The notes below the pieces were generated by a model that did no database searches, had not been told where the DNA came from, and saw only the letters and a program-made list of their open reading frames with translations. A stretch of 64,000 nt of DNA from Nocardioides ganghwensis. Its GTDB lineage: Bacteria; Actinomycetota; Actinomycetes; Propionibacteriales; Nocardioidaceae. Location: assembly GCF_014779655.1 (NCBI RefSeq), contig NZ_JACXYX010000005.1, forward strand, positions 124,001 through 188,000, written 5' to 3'. Below are positions 1 through 11,281 of this stretch, piece by piece. Made by a program: the position numbers and the translations under genes. The first letter of the stretch is position 1; each line of letters starts with the position of its first letter.

Positions 1-237
1 GTGTCTTCCGGCTCCTCCGGGCTCGAGGGCTCGAGGGTCTCCCCGAGAGGCCGTCCGAGGACTGGCGCCCGCACTTCCCCGGCCGCCTCGCGGCCTGAAC
101 CTCCACCCGTAGGTGCGGAAGTTCATCGGCGGCTGAGCGTCAACCGGCCCGCCAGGGGATGAACTTCGGCGCGCTCGGGTGGAATTGCATCCGGCCGGGT
201 TCCGCCGGTCCCTGGCAGCGGCCCTAGGCTGCAGCCC
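1..237. other. left-edge region upstream of hpt
   Basis: No complete gene is visible. A short open frame runs from the window edge to a TGA at 96-98 and may be the tail of an upstream gene, but it is too short to identify. Two inverted repeats follow. TGAAC at 96-100 can pair with GTTCA at 121-125, with an inner CACC/GGTG stem at 104-115. GAAGTTCATC at 118-127 is perfectly complementary to GATGAACTTC at 158-167. The second pairing would disrupt the first, so this could be a terminator with an alternative fold. The layout is seen directly; any regulatory role is inference. Confidence 0.4.
225..237 (+). promoter_or_regulatory. TAGGCT -10 element giving a probable leaderless hpt mRNA
   Basis: TAGGCT occupies 225-230 and the hpt ATG begins at 238, seven bases later. 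A transcript starting at the A of ATG would have no leader and no ribosome binding site is present, so transcription and translation probably start at the same base. Confidence 0.55.
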
Positions 238-789
238 ATGGACACGTCCCACGTGGAGCACGACCTGGTCAACGTCCTCTTCACCGAGGAGCAGATCCAG
301 CAGCGACTGGCCGAGATGGCGGCCCAGATCACCGAGGACTACGAGGGGCGTGACCTGCTCGTGGTCGGCGTCCTGCGCGGTGCGGTCATGGTGATGGCCG
401 ACCTGGCGCGGTCGATGCCGCGCCACCTCGAGATGGACTGGATGGCGGTCAGCTCCTACGGCTCCGGCACCAAGTCCAGCGGCGTCGTACGGATCCTCAA
501 GGACCTCGACACCGACATCAGCGGTCGCGACGTGCTGATCGTCGACGAGATCATCGACACCGGCCTCACGCTGAGCTGGCTGGTCAACAACCTCTCGAGC
601 CGCAACCCGGCCAGCGTCGAGATCGCGACGCTGCTGCGCAAGCCCGAGGCGCTGTCGATGCCCGTCGAGCCCAAGTACGTCGGGTGGGACATCCCCAACG
701 AGTTCGTCGTCGGCTACGGCCTCGACTACCGCGAGCGCTACCGCAACCTGCGCGACATCGGCACCCTCGCGCCCCACGTCTACTCCTGA
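238..789 (+). CDS. hpt: hypoxanthine phosphoribosyltransferase
   Basis: Cytosolic purine-salvage enzyme that joins hypoxanthine or guanine to PRPP, giving IMP or GMP. The 183-residue length is normal for bacterial Hpt. The PRPP-binding motif [14 protein letters not shown] is at about residues 99-112, and the FVVGYGLDY segment near the C-terminus is typical of the family. The ATG at 238 is chosen because it lies seven bases after a TAGGCT element. hpt immediately upstream of ftsH is the usual actinobacterial order (usually behind tilS, which is not visible here). A GAGGCCC/GGGCCTC inverted repeat just after the stop (about 788-821) may end the transcript. Confidence 0.95.
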   Translation: MDTSHVEHDLVNVLFTEEQIQQRLAEMAAQITEDYEGRDLLVVGVLRGAVMVMADLARSMPRHLEMDWMAVSSYGSGTKSSGVVRILKDLDTDISGRDVLIVDEIIDTGLTLSWLVNNLSSRNPASVEIATLLRKPEALSMPVEPKYVGWDIPNEFVVGYGLDYRERYRNLRDIGTLAPHVYS

Positions 790-875
790 GGCCCCGCGGG
801 GGAGGGCCCACGACGGGCCTCGGCGGGTCGCTCCGCTTCACCCCGCCTGAAACAATGTGGGCCCCGGCGGCGTGT

Positions 876-914
876 AGCGTCGCCTCCTCAACTCCGAACC
901 GGTGAAAGTTGCCT
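876..914 (+). promoter_or_regulatory. probable ftsH promoter and leader
   Basis: A TAGCGT hexamer at 876-881 is a plausible -10 element. It would place the transcript start near 888 and give a leader of about 27 bases before the GTG at 915, containing a weak GAAAG ribosome binding site. No clear -35 is seen. Confidence 0.35.
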
Positions 915-2977
<2,063 letters not shown>

Positions 2978-2981
<4 letters not shown>

Positions 2982-3598
2982 CCGACCCGATCACCGTGCC
3001 CGAGCGCGCGCCCGAGGACGTCCCCGACTTCGACCACGCCCGCGCCGAGGCGGCGGTCCGCGAGCTCCTGTTCGCCATCGGGGAGGACCCCGACCGCGAG
3101 GGCCTGCGCGAGACGCCGGCGCGCGTCGCCCGGGCGTACGCCGAGCTCACCCACGGCCTGCGCCAGACCGCCGAGGACGTGCTGACCACCACGTTCGACC
3201 TCGGCCACGAGGAGATGATCCTCGTCCGCGACATCGAGCTGTGGTCGATGTGCGAGCACCACCTCGTGCCCTTCACCGGCGTGGCCCACGTCGGCTACAT
3301 CCCCGCCGACACCGGCAAGATCACCGGCCTGTCCAAGCTGGCGCGGCTCGTCGACGTCTATGCCAAGCGGCCCCAGGTCCAGGAGCGCCTCACCACGCAG
3401 GTCGCCGACTCGCTGATGGAGATCCTCGGTGCCCGCGGCGTGATCGTGGTCATCGAGGCCGAGCACCTCTGCATGACGATGCGGGGCGTCAAGAAGGCCG
3501 GCGCCCGCACGATCACCTCCGCGGTGCGCGGCGGCTTCCTCACCAACCAGGCGACCCGGGCCGAGGCGATGACGCTGATCCACTCGGGCACCAGGTGA
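2978..3598 (+). CDS. folE: GTP cyclohydrolase I
   Basis: First enzyme of tetrahydrofolate synthesis, converting GTP to 7,8-dihydroneopterin triphosphate with zinc. The 206-residue product carries the zinc and substrate motif [10 protein letters not shown], with ligands at about Cys92 and His95 and the third ligand Cys165 in EHLCMTMRG. The GTG at 2978 is chosen because it overlaps the ftsH stop as GTGA; a longer upstream frame is only a shadow of ftsH. It is the first of four overlapping folate genes, which implies balanced co-translation. Confidence 0.95.
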
Positions 3599-4473
3599 CC
3601 GTGGCCCACCGGCCGTCCACTCCCCGGGTGATGGGGATCGTCAACGTCACCCCGGACTCCTTCTCCGACGGCGGGCGCTGGGACACCACCGAGCGAGCCG
3701 TCGCCCACGGCCGCACCCTGCTCGCCGAGGGCGCCGACATCCTCGACATCGGCGGCGAGTCCACCCGCCCCGGCGCCACCCGTCCGCTCGTCGCCGAGGA
3801 GCTCGACCGCGTGGTCCCGGTGATCCGCGAGCTCGCGTCCGGCGGTGCGGTCGTCTCGGTGGACACCATGCGGGCCGAGGTCGCCGAGGCGTCCCTCGCG
3901 GCCGGCGCGCGGATCGTCAACGACGTCTCCGGCGGCCTCGCCGACCCGCGGATCCTCGAGGTCGTCGCCGCCAGCGACGCCTCCTACGTCGCGATGCACT
4001 GGCGCGCCCACGCCGACCGGATGCGCGACTTCACCGACTACGCGCCCGACGGCGTCGTCGCGTCCGTACGCCGTGAGCTGGCCGAGCGCCTCGACGCGGC
4101 CGAGGCCGCCGGGATCGCCCGCGAGCGGATCGTCCTCGACCCCGGGCTGGGCTTCGCCAAGGAGCCGCACCACAACTGGGAGCTGCTCACCCACCTCGAC
4201 GTGCTGGTCGACCTCGGCTGCCCGCTGCTCGTGGGGGCCAGCCGCAAGTCGTTCCTCGGCGCCCTGCTGGCCGCCGACGGTGCCGCCCGGCCGGTCGACG
4301 ACCGGGAGCACGCCCATGCGGCGCTGGTGGCCCTGCTGGCCGGCCGCAGCGTCGACGTGCTGCGGGTGCACGACGTACGCGCCACGCGGGACGCGTTGGC
4401 CGTGGCGGAGGCGATGGGCGTACGCCGCGAGGGCGAGCCGAACCTGCTGACCCACAGGAGCGACGAGGGATGA
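3595..4473 (+). CDS. folP: dihydropteroate synthase
   Basis: Condenses 6-hydroxymethyl-7,8-dihydropterin pyrophosphate with p-aminobenzoate to dihydropteroate; it is the sulfonamide target. The TIM-barrel signatures are in order: [14 protein letters not shown] near the N-terminus, [31 protein letters not shown] and [10 protein letters not shown]. At 292 residues it is normal length. The GTG at 3595 gives a GTGA overlap with folE; a second GTG six bases downstream is possible. The 3' end overlaps folB by ATGA. Confidence 0.95.
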   Translation: MTVAHRPSTPRVMGIVNVTPDSFSDGGRWDTTERAVAHGRTLLAEGADILDIGGESTRPGATRPLVAEELDRVVPVIRELASGGAVVSVDTMRAEVAEASLAAGARIVNDVSGGLADPRILEVVAASDASYVAMHWRAHADRMRDFTDYAPDGVVASVRRELAERLDAAEAAGIARERIVLDPGLGFAKEPHHNWELLTHLDVLVDLGCPLLVGASRKSFLGALLAADGAARPVDDREHAHAALVALLAGRSVDVLRVHDVRATRDALAVAEAMGVRREGEPNLLTHRSDEG

Positions 4474-4844
4474 CCGACGAGCTGTCCGTGACAGGGGTGG
4501 AGTGCTTCGCCCACCACGGCGTCTTCGACTTCGAGCGGCGCGAGGGCCAGGTCTTCGTCGTCGACCTGGTGCTCGGCATCGACACCCGGCCCGCGGCGGC
4601 CTCGGACGACCTCGCGGACACCGTGAACTACGGCACCCTCGTGGCCGACGTGAAGGCCGCCGTCGAGCGCGACCCCGTCGACCTGATAGAAACCGTCGCT
4701 CAGCGCATCGCGGATGTGTGCCTGTTGGACACTCGTGTTGAATGGGCCCGAGTGACGCTCCACAAACCTGATGCACCCATCGACGCGACGTACTCGGACG
4801 TCGCGCTGACGATCACCAGAACGCGAGGCAACGCTCATGACTGA
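4470..4844 (+). CDS. folB: dihydroneopterin aldolase
   Basis: Cleaves 7,8-dihydroneopterin to 6-hydroxymethyl-7,8-dihydropterin and glycolaldehyde. The 124 residues show the family's N-terminal GVECFAHHGVFDFERREGQ, the substrate segment VNYGTLV and the catalytic ETVAQRIAD helix. Start and stop overlap folP and folK. From about 4687 to 4806 the base composition drops and codons rare in the neighbours (ATA, AAA, GTT, TTG) appear, although the protein stays in register with the family. Confidence 0.93.
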   Translation: MTDELSVTGVECFAHHGVFDFERREGQVFVVDLVLGIDTRPAAASDDLADTVNYGTLVADVKAAVERDPVDLIETVAQRIADVCLLDTRVEWARVTLHKPDAPIDATYSDVALTITRTRGNAHD

Positions 4845-5406
4845 GACCCCCAACCCCAACATCGTGGACGCCGACTCCCTCACCGGGGAGATGCACCCGA
4901 TCCGCCGGGTGGTGGTCGGACTGGGCTCCAACCTCGGGGAGCGGCTCGCCTCGCTCCAGGGCGCGGTCGATGCGCTGGCCGACACCCCCGACTTCTTCGT
5001 CACCGGCGTCTCCCCGGTCTACGAGACCGAGCCGGTGGACTCGCCGGACGGCGCCGGGTCCTACCTCAACGCGGTCCTCCTCGCCGACACCACGCTGCCC
5101 GCCGCCCGCCTGATGGAGCGCGCGCTGGCGGTCGAGGACGCGTTCGAGCGCGAGCGCACCGACGTGCGCAACGCCCCCCGCACCCTCGACGTCGACCTGA
5201 TCGTCGTCGGAGACCGCCGGTCCAACGAGGACTTCCTGCGGCTGCCGCACCCGCGCGCCCACGAGCGCGCCTTCGTCCTCCAGCCGTGGCACGACCTCGA
5301 GCCCGACGCCGTCTTCCCCGATCGCGGCCCGATCGCCGAGCTGCTGCAGTCCGCGGACACGTCGGGGGTCAAGAAGCGCGACGACCTCGTGCTCGAGGTC
5401 GAGTGA
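4837..5406 (+). CDS. folK: 2-amino-4-hydroxy-6-hydroxymethyldihydropteridine diphosphokinase (HPPK)
   Basis: Transfers pyrophosphate from ATP to 6-hydroxymethyl-7,8-dihydropterin, making the FolP substrate. Family motifs are GLGSNLGERLASL at about residues 28-40, the metal-binding APRTLDVDLI in the second half, and LPHPRAHERAFVLQPW. At 189 residues it has a slightly extended N-terminus of about 22 residues before the core. It overlaps folB by eight bases and the next gene by GTGA. Confidence 0.94.
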   Translation: MTETPNPNIVDADSLTGEMHPIRRVVVGLGSNLGERLASLQGAVDALADTPDFFVTGVSPVYETEPVDSPDGAGSYLNAVLLADTTLPAARLMERALAVEDAFERERTDVRNAPRTLDVDLIVVGDRRSNEDFLRLPHPRAHERAFVLQPWHDLEPDAVFPDRGPIAELLQSADTSGVKKRDDLVLEVE

Positions 5407-5912
5407 GCGCAGGTCCTCAGGCGGGCCCCGGACCCGAGGACGAACCGCCGGAGCCGCGCGGCACCCTCCGCCCCACGACGGCGCGTGCCCTCACGGTGTG
5501 CGCCGTGCTCGGCCTTGTCGTCGGCTGGGGCATCCACCCCGTCGCCACCGCCCTGACCGGGCGCCCGCCGCTGGTGTCGTGGGTCCAGGCCCTGGCGCTG
5601 GTGATGGTCGCGGCGATCATGGGGTTCCTCGCCTGGCACACCTGGCAGACCGTGCACGTGCGGGGCGAGCGGCTCGAGCCGCACCAGGCGGTGAACCGGC
5701 TCGTCCTGGGGCGCGCCTGCGCGATCGGCGGCACGCTGGTGGCCGCCGGCTACGTCGGGTACGCCGTCAGCTGGCTGGGCGACGCGTCGCAGCTCGCCGA
5801 CCGCTGGGTGCTCCGATCCGTCGTCGCGGCCGCCGGGGCGGCCGGGGTGATGCTCGCCTCGCTCGCGCTGGAGCGAGCGTGTCGCGCCGACGGCGGGCGG
5901 TCGCAGCCCTAG
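5403..5912 (+). CDS. DUF3180 family membrane protein
   Basis: 169-residue integral membrane protein of unknown function. After a polar, Pro-rich 25-residue N-terminus there are four predicted membrane segments in two pairs, separated by a basic, His-containing loop (HVRGERLEPHQAVNR). The GTG at 5403 overlaps the folK stop. The position directly after folK is conserved in Actinobacteria (as for Rv3605c, from memory), which suggests a link to folate metabolism or only shared transcription. The TAG stop at 5910-5912 doubles as the start of the next gene's TAGTCT -10 element. Confidence 0.8.
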   Translation: MSAGPQAGPGPEDEPPEPRGTLRPTTARALTVCAVLGLVVGWGIHPVATALTGRPPLVSWVQALALVMVAAIMGFLAWHTWQTVHVRGERLEPHQAVNRLVLGRACAIGGTLVAAGYVGYAVSWLGDASQLADRWVLRSVVAAAGAAGVMLASLALERACRADGGRSQP

Positions 5913-5922
5913 TCTGGACGGC

Positions 5923-6540
5923 ATGCCTTCCCAGCAGCCCCAGCAGTCACAGGCGTCCCGGATGCCTGCTCGTCGGCGCCAGCGCAGCACGCGCCTGGCC
6001 GTCGCCGTCGCGCTCCTCGCCGTCGGCGCGGCGCTCGTGTTCGGCGCCCTCGTGTCCACCTCGACCGGACTGACCGCTGTCGCTGCCGTCGTGGCCGTGC
6101 TCGCCGGTGCCGCCGCGACCCGGATCACCCACTCCGAGCTCATGCAGACCCGCCGCGACGCCGCGCGCGACCGCGCCGTCCAGGCCCAGGAGTACCGCGC
6201 GCTGACCGAGCGCCGTACGGCCGAGTCGACCGCCTTCGCCGCCGACATGTCGCGCCGCATCGCCGAGCGTGAGGACGCCATCGGCGTGCTCGAGCGCGCC
6301 CTCTCCGACGCGCAGAAGAACGCCGCCGAGCAGGGCCTCAAGCGCGCCCAGGAGGCCCGTCGCGCCGACGCCGCCGAGCAGGGCCGCGACACCGCCGAGC
6401 GGGGTCGCGACGAGGCCGAGTCCCGTGCCGCCGAGGCGATCGTCCTCGTGGCCGAGCTCGAGGCCGAGATCGACGTCGTCCGCGCCGAGCTCGACTCCCT
6501 CCGCGCCGCCGCCGCGCGCCGCAACCACCGCAGCGCCTGA
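5923..6540 (+). CDS. membrane-anchored coiled-coil protein, unknown function
   Basis: 205 residues. A Gln/Arg-rich N-terminus (about 1-23) is followed by two membrane segments (about 24-44 and 50-67) and then a long charged helix rich in Ala, Glu and Arg (about 75-200) that should form a coiled coil, with short repeats such as AAEQG and AERGRDEAESRA. The ATG at 5923 lies seven bases after TAGTCT (5910-5915), so the mRNA is probably leaderless. The gene follows the folate operon with a 10-base gap. I do not recognise a family; a structural or envelope scaffold role is only a guess. Confidence 0.65.
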   Translation: MPSQQPQQSQASRMPARRRQRSTRLAVAVALLAVGAALVFGALVSTSTGLTAVAAVVAVLAGAAATRITHSELMQTRRDAARDRAVQAQEYRALTERRTAESTAFAADMSRRIAEREDAIGVLERALSDAQKNAAEQGLKRAQEARRADAAEQGRDTAERGRDEAESRAAEAIVLVAELEAEIDVVRAELDSLRAAAARRNHRSA

Positions 6541-6598
6541 CGCGCCCGTACGGCTCCGCTCGCACCGCCGGGCCGGGCGTACGGAAGAATGGCTGCCC

Positions 6599-7693
6599 GT
6601 GATCCCCGAGGACAACCGGTTCGAGAGCGACCCCGCCGACGCGCTGCCCGAGGACCCGGGACTTCCCGCGGGATGGTCCGCGGACAGTCCCGACGGTGAC
6701 GACCCTGCCACGGTCGAGCGCCTCACCGAGCTCCTGCGCGCCCACGAGCGCGCCGGGCGCGGGTGGGCCGGGTCGGGCGAGGAGGAGGTCCTGGTCGAGG
6801 TCTCCGAGCGCGGCCTGGCGATGCGGGAGAACCTCGTCGTACGCGACCCGGACGGCCGGATCCAGGCCTGGGGCAGCGTGCACGACCGCGCCGAGGGCCG
6901 GATGCTGTTCGTCCACATCGTCGACCGCGACCTCGACGAGCGGCTCGCCGACCGGTGCAGCGACGTCCTCTTCGAGTGGGCCGAGGCCCAGGCGAAGGCC
7001 GTCGGCGCGGCCCGCGGCCTGGCCGAGCAGCAGATCGACACGGGCGCGTTCGCCGAGGACGAGCGCCAGCACGGCTGGCTCGAGGACGCCGGGTTCACCC
7101 GCGTGCGCACCTGGTGGCAGATGAGCCGGTCGGTGGAGGCCGCCGAGGCCGAGCTGGTGCCCGACCCGGCGCGCTGGGAGCGCCGGGGCGTGGTGTTCCG
7201 CCTGGTCGAGCGCCAGGGCGGACCCGACTCGGGAGGGATGCCCGACGAGGCGGACCTCCGCGCCGTCCACGACGTGCTGGAGGGTGCGTTCACCGACCAC
7301 TTCAACTCCGCCGAGGAGACCTTCGACGAGTTCATCCACCGGCTCCGCGAGGACCCCGGCCACCGCTGGGACCACTGGTGGCTGGCCGAGATCACCGACG
7401 GCGACGAGGTCGAGCCCGCAGGCGCGCTGGTCGGCACCGTCAGCGAGTCGGCGACCGGGCCTGACGGGTCGTACGTCTCCTACCTCGGCGTGCTCGAGTC
7501 CGCCCGCGGCCGCGGCGTGGCCACCGGCCTGCTCCGCACGATCATCGCCGACGCGGCCTCGCGCGGCCGCGACCGCGTGGGCCTCGAGGTCGACGCCGAC
7601 TCACCGACCGGCGCCGACGGGCTCTACACCTCGATGGGCTGGGGCACGAAGTACGTCACCGAGTCCTGGCACAAGGACGTGCCGGTCCAGTAG
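6599..7693 (+). CDS. tandem GNAT-domain N-acetyltransferase
   Basis: 364 residues with two GNAT-type folds. The N-terminal half is degenerate. The C-terminal half carries the acetyl-CoA loop SARGRGVATGLL and a GLYTSMGWG substrate segment close to the end. The two-domain layout resembles mycothiol-synthase-like and other actinobacterial double GNATs, but no mycothiol gene is adjacent, so the substrate is unknown. The GTG at 6599 is the first plausible start; an upstream ATG is out of frame. It converges on the ABC-transporter ATPase gene. Confidence 0.75.
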   Translation: MIPEDNRFESDPADALPEDPGLPAGWSADSPDGDDPATVERLTELLRAHERAGRGWAGSGEEEVLVEVSERGLAMRENLVVRDPDGRIQAWGSVHDRAEGRMLFVHIVDRDLDERLADRCSDVLFEWAEAQAKAVGAARGLAEQQIDTGAFAEDERQHGWLEDAGFTRVRTWWQMSRSVEAAEAELVPDPARWERRGVVFRLVERQGGPDSGGMPDEADLRAVHDVLEGAFTDHFNSAEETFDEFIHRLREDPGHRWDHWWLAEITDGDEVEPAGALVGTVSESATGPDGSYVSYLGVLESARGRGVATGLLRTIIADAASRGRDRVGLEVDADSPTGADGLYTSMGWGTKYVTESWHKDVPVQ

Positions 7694-7714
7694 CCGGGAC
7701 CGACGCGTCGAGAC

Positions 7715-7800
7715 CAACGGTCGTCCGACAGTCCTTTCGGCGCGCTTCTCGACCGTTGCAACGGGCGGGAACATCAGCGATCACCGGGTACCCGGTGGTC
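7715..7800. terminator. bidirectional terminator region between convergent genes
   Basis: Two inverted repeats lie between the stops at 7693 and 7814. CAACGGTCG (7715-7723) pairs with CGACCGTTG (7750-7758), and the 16-base perfect palindrome CACCGGGTACCCGGTG (7782-7797) extends by A-T and G-C pairs across one wobble. No T-run follows, as is usual at high GC. It is likely to stop transcription from both sides. Confidence 0.5.
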
Positions 7801-7813
7801 GCCGCACCAAGCC

Positions 7814-8788
<975 letters not shown>

Positions 8789-8797
<9 letters not shown>

Positions 8798-8809
8798 GCG
8801 GTGACCATA
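8789..8809. promoter_or_regulatory. overlapping divergent -10 elements of the betaine transporter
   Basis: TAGCGT at 8789-8794 (plus strand) lies seven bases before the GTG at 8801. TATGGT on the minus strand (8809-8804) lies six bases before the ATG at 8797. Each -10 hexamer therefore lies inside the first codons of the opposite gene, so the two promoters should exclude each other sterically. Seen in sequence; the exclusion is inferred. Confidence 0.5.
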
Positions 8810-9499
8810 CTGGGGGCCGCCGACTCCGGACCGAGCTGCTACAGCCGGTTCGTCAACGAATGGTTCTGCTGGCAGTACGTCGAGGACCGCCACGAGCAGA
8901 TCACCGACGCACTCGTCGAGCACGTCCTCATCACCTTCGCCGCCCTCCTCCTGGGCATCGCGATCGCGATCCCGCTGGCCCTGCTCGCGCGCCGCATCCC
9001 GCGCCTGGAGTCCGCGGTCCTCGGCTTCAGCACCGGGGTCTACACGGTTCCGTCGCTGGCCCTGCTGCCGCTCCTCGTGCCGTTCACCGGCCTGTCGGCG
9101 GCGACGGTGGTGATCGGCCTCGGCCTGTACGCCCTGACGATCCTCGTCCGCGCGCTCCTCGACGGACTCCGCTCGGTGCCCGACGAGGTGCGCGAGGCGG
9201 CCACCGGCCTGGGCTACGGACGCGCGCGGATGCTGACGCGCATCGAGATGCCGTTGGCGCTGCCGGTCGCGATGGCCGGCCTGCGGGTCGCCGCGGTGTC
9301 GACGATCGCCCTGACCACGGTGGGGACCCTGGTGGCCTACGGCGGTCTCGGCGACCTCATCGCCCACGGCGTGCAGCGTGACTTCCGCGCCGAGCTGATG
9401 ACAGCGGCCGTGCTGTGCGTGGTGCTCGCGGTGCTGCTCGACGTGGTGCTGGTCGTGCTCCAGCGGGTGCTGACGCCGTGGACGGCGGGGGCGCGCTGA
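8801..9499 (+). CDS. quaternary-amine ABC transporter permease (first)
   Basis: 232-residue inner-membrane permease of the BPD_transp_1 family. It has five to six membrane segments, and the EAATGLGYGRARMLTRIEMPLALP region contains the EAA loop that contacts the ATPase. The GTG at 8801 is chosen from the TAGCGT hexamer seven bases upstream. Its stop overlaps the start of the second permease by one base. It works with the divergent ATPase, the second permease and the lipoprotein encoded next. Confidence 0.87.
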   Translation: MTILGAADSGPSCYSRFVNEWFCWQYVEDRHEQITDALVEHVLITFAALLLGIAIAIPLALLARRIPRLESAVLGFSTGVYTVPSLALLPLLVPFTGLSAATVVIGLGLYALTILVRALLDGLRSVPDEVREAATGLGYGRARMLTRIEMPLALPVAMAGLRVAAVSTIALTTVGTLVAYGGLGDLIAHGVQRDFRAELMTAAVLCVVLAVLLDVVLVVLQRVLTPWTAGAR

Positions 9500-10269
9500 T
9501 GGAGCTCTTCGCCGAGACCTGGCAGTACCTGCTCGACGCCGACAGCTGGACCGGTGGCGGCGGGCTCGTCGCACGCCTGCTGGAGCAGCTGCTGCTCACC
9601 GCGACCGCCCTCGCCGCGGCGATGCTGCTCGGCCTGCCGCTCGCGCTGTGGCTCGGCCACCTCGGGCGCGGCGGCTTCCTCGCCGTCAACGTGTCCAACG
9701 TCGGCCGCGCCGTGCCGACCTTCGCGCTGCTGGCCCTGCTGGTCGCGGCGGACTGGCCCGGCTCGGGGGACTTCGGTCCGTACGGCCGCGCCGGCCTCGC
9801 AACGCTGATCGCGCTCGTCCTCTTCGCGCTGCCGCCCCTCATCACCAACGGCTACGTCGGGATGCGCGAGGTGCCCTCCGACGTGCAGGAGGCCGCGGAC
9901 GGCATGGGGATGTCACGCTCGCAGCGCTTCTGGCGCGTCGAGCTGCCCCTCGCGCTGCCGGTGGTGGCCTCCGGCGTACGCCTCGCGCTGGTGCAGGTGT
10001 GGGCGACCGCCACCATCGCCGCGCTCGTCGCCGGCCCCGGGCTCGGGCGCATCATCACCGAGGGCTTCGCCCGCAACGACTACGCCCAGGGCATGGCCGG
10101 GGCGGTGGTCGTCGCGCTCGTGGCGCTCGTGCTCGAGGTCGCCGCGGCCGCGGTCCAGCGTGCCGTCGACCCCATGCCGAGCGCACCGTCACGCACGTCG
10201 TCACCCGCTGGAGTGGAGCCGCTGTCGGAGGCCCCGGCTACGGTGGAAGAGGCTCCCACCGGGAGCTGA
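9499..10269 (+). CDS. quaternary-amine ABC transporter permease (second)
   Basis: 256-residue permease paralogous to its neighbour. An N-terminal amphipathic stretch (ETWQYLLDADSW) is typical of OpuCD-like proteins. Membrane segments follow, with the coupling loop EAADGMGMSRSQRFWRVELPLALP at about 130-155. It starts at TGATG, overlapping the first permease. The last 35 residues are polar and Ser/Thr/Pro-rich. Two non-identical permeases match the Opu/Pro heteromeric channel. Confidence 0.87.
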   Translation: MELFAETWQYLLDADSWTGGGGLVARLLEQLLLTATALAAAMLLGLPLALWLGHLGRGGFLAVNVSNVGRAVPTFALLALLVAADWPGSGDFGPYGRAGLATLIALVLFALPPLITNGYVGMREVPSDVQEAADGMGMSRSQRFWRVELPLALPVVASGVRLALVQVWATATIAALVAGPGLGRIITEGFARNDYAQGMAGAVVVALVALVLEVAAAAVQRAVDPMPSAPSRTSSPAGVEPLSEAPATVEEAPTGS

Positions 10270-10333
10270 GCGGACTCGCTCGCATCACCGGACACGCGCG
10301 GCCTGCGCCGCGGGACACAGAAGGTTGACACTC

Positions 10334-11281
10334 ATGCACGTACGACGTCCGCTGCTGGCGGTGACCGGGCTGGCCCTGACCGCCCTCCTGGCCGGCTGCG
10401 CCGGCGACGACCTCGCAGCCGAGAACGACGAGCCCACCTCGGGCACGGGCGGGGGCGAGGGCACGTCCGTGGTCATCGGCTCGCAGAGCTTCGACGAGGC
10501 CGCCCTCGTCACCGCGATGTACCAGCAGGTCCTCGAGGCCCAGGGCTACGAGGTCGAGACCCGCCTGGTCGACACCCGCCCGGTCTACCTCAACGAGATG
10601 CCCGACGCGGTCCAGATCGCCCCCGAGTACGTCGCCGGCATCGTCGACCAGCTCAACACCGACGCCAACGGTCCCGACGCCGAGCCGCTCTCGACCAGCG
10701 ACGCCCAGGAGACGATCGACGCCGGTGCCGACCTGCTCGAGGAGAAGGGCATCACGCTGCTCGAGCCCTCCGAGGCCTTCTCCGCCAACGGCTACTTCAC
10801 CAGCCAGGAGTTCTCCGACGCCGAGGGCGTCACCAAGCTGTCCGACCTCGAGGGCCAGTCCGTGACGCTCGCCGCCGCGCCCGACTGCAAGGGCCGCACC
10901 GACTGCGAGAAGGGCCTCGTCGACACCTACGGCATCGACATCACCCTCGAGCCGCTGGGCTACGCCTCCACCGAGACGTTCCAGGCGGTCCTCGACGGGG
11001 AGGCCGAGCTCGGCCAGACCAGCACGCTCGACGGCACGCTCGAGGAGCAGGGCCTGCTCCTGCTCGAGGACGACCGCGGCATCCAGCCCGCCCAGAACCT
11101 CATCCCGGCGGTGTCGACCGAGTTCCTCGCCGACAACCCCGAGATCGAGGGTCCGCTCAACGACCTGATGGCCGCGCTCGACAACGACACGCTCGGGCAG
11201 CTGCTCGTCAGTGTCCAGATCGACCGCGAGCAGCCGGCCGACGTCGCGCAGGAGTTCCTCGAGTCCGAGGGCCTCGTCTAG
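10334..11281 (+). CDS. glycine betaine/choline-type substrate-binding lipoprotein
   Basis: 315-residue extracytoplasmic binding protein. The signal peptide ends in the lipobox LLAGC at about residue 21, followed by an acidic, Gly/Thr-rich linker and an OpuAC domain starting at VVIGSQSFDEAALV. Two cysteines in CKGRTDC may form a disulfide. The start ATG follows the second permease by 64 bases. Its TAG stop at 11279-11281 abuts the stop of the convergent glycosyltransferase at 11282 with no gap, so a terminator must lie inside a coding region or be absent. Confidence 0.88.
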   Translation: MHVRRPLLAVTGLALTALLAGCAGDDLAAENDEPTSGTGGGEGTSVVIGSQSFDEAALVTAMYQQVLEAQGYEVETRLVDTRPVYLNEMPDAVQIAPEYVAGIVDQLNTDANGPDAEPLSTSDAQETIDAGADLLEEKGITLLEPSEAFSANGYFTSQEFSDAEGVTKLSDLEGQSVTLAAAPDCKGRTDCEKGLVDTYGIDITLEPLGYASTETFQAVLDGEAELGQTSTLDGTLEEQGLLLLEDDRGIQPAQNLIPAVSTEFLADNPEIEGPLNDLMAALDNDTLGQLLVSVQIDREQPADVAQEFLESEGLV

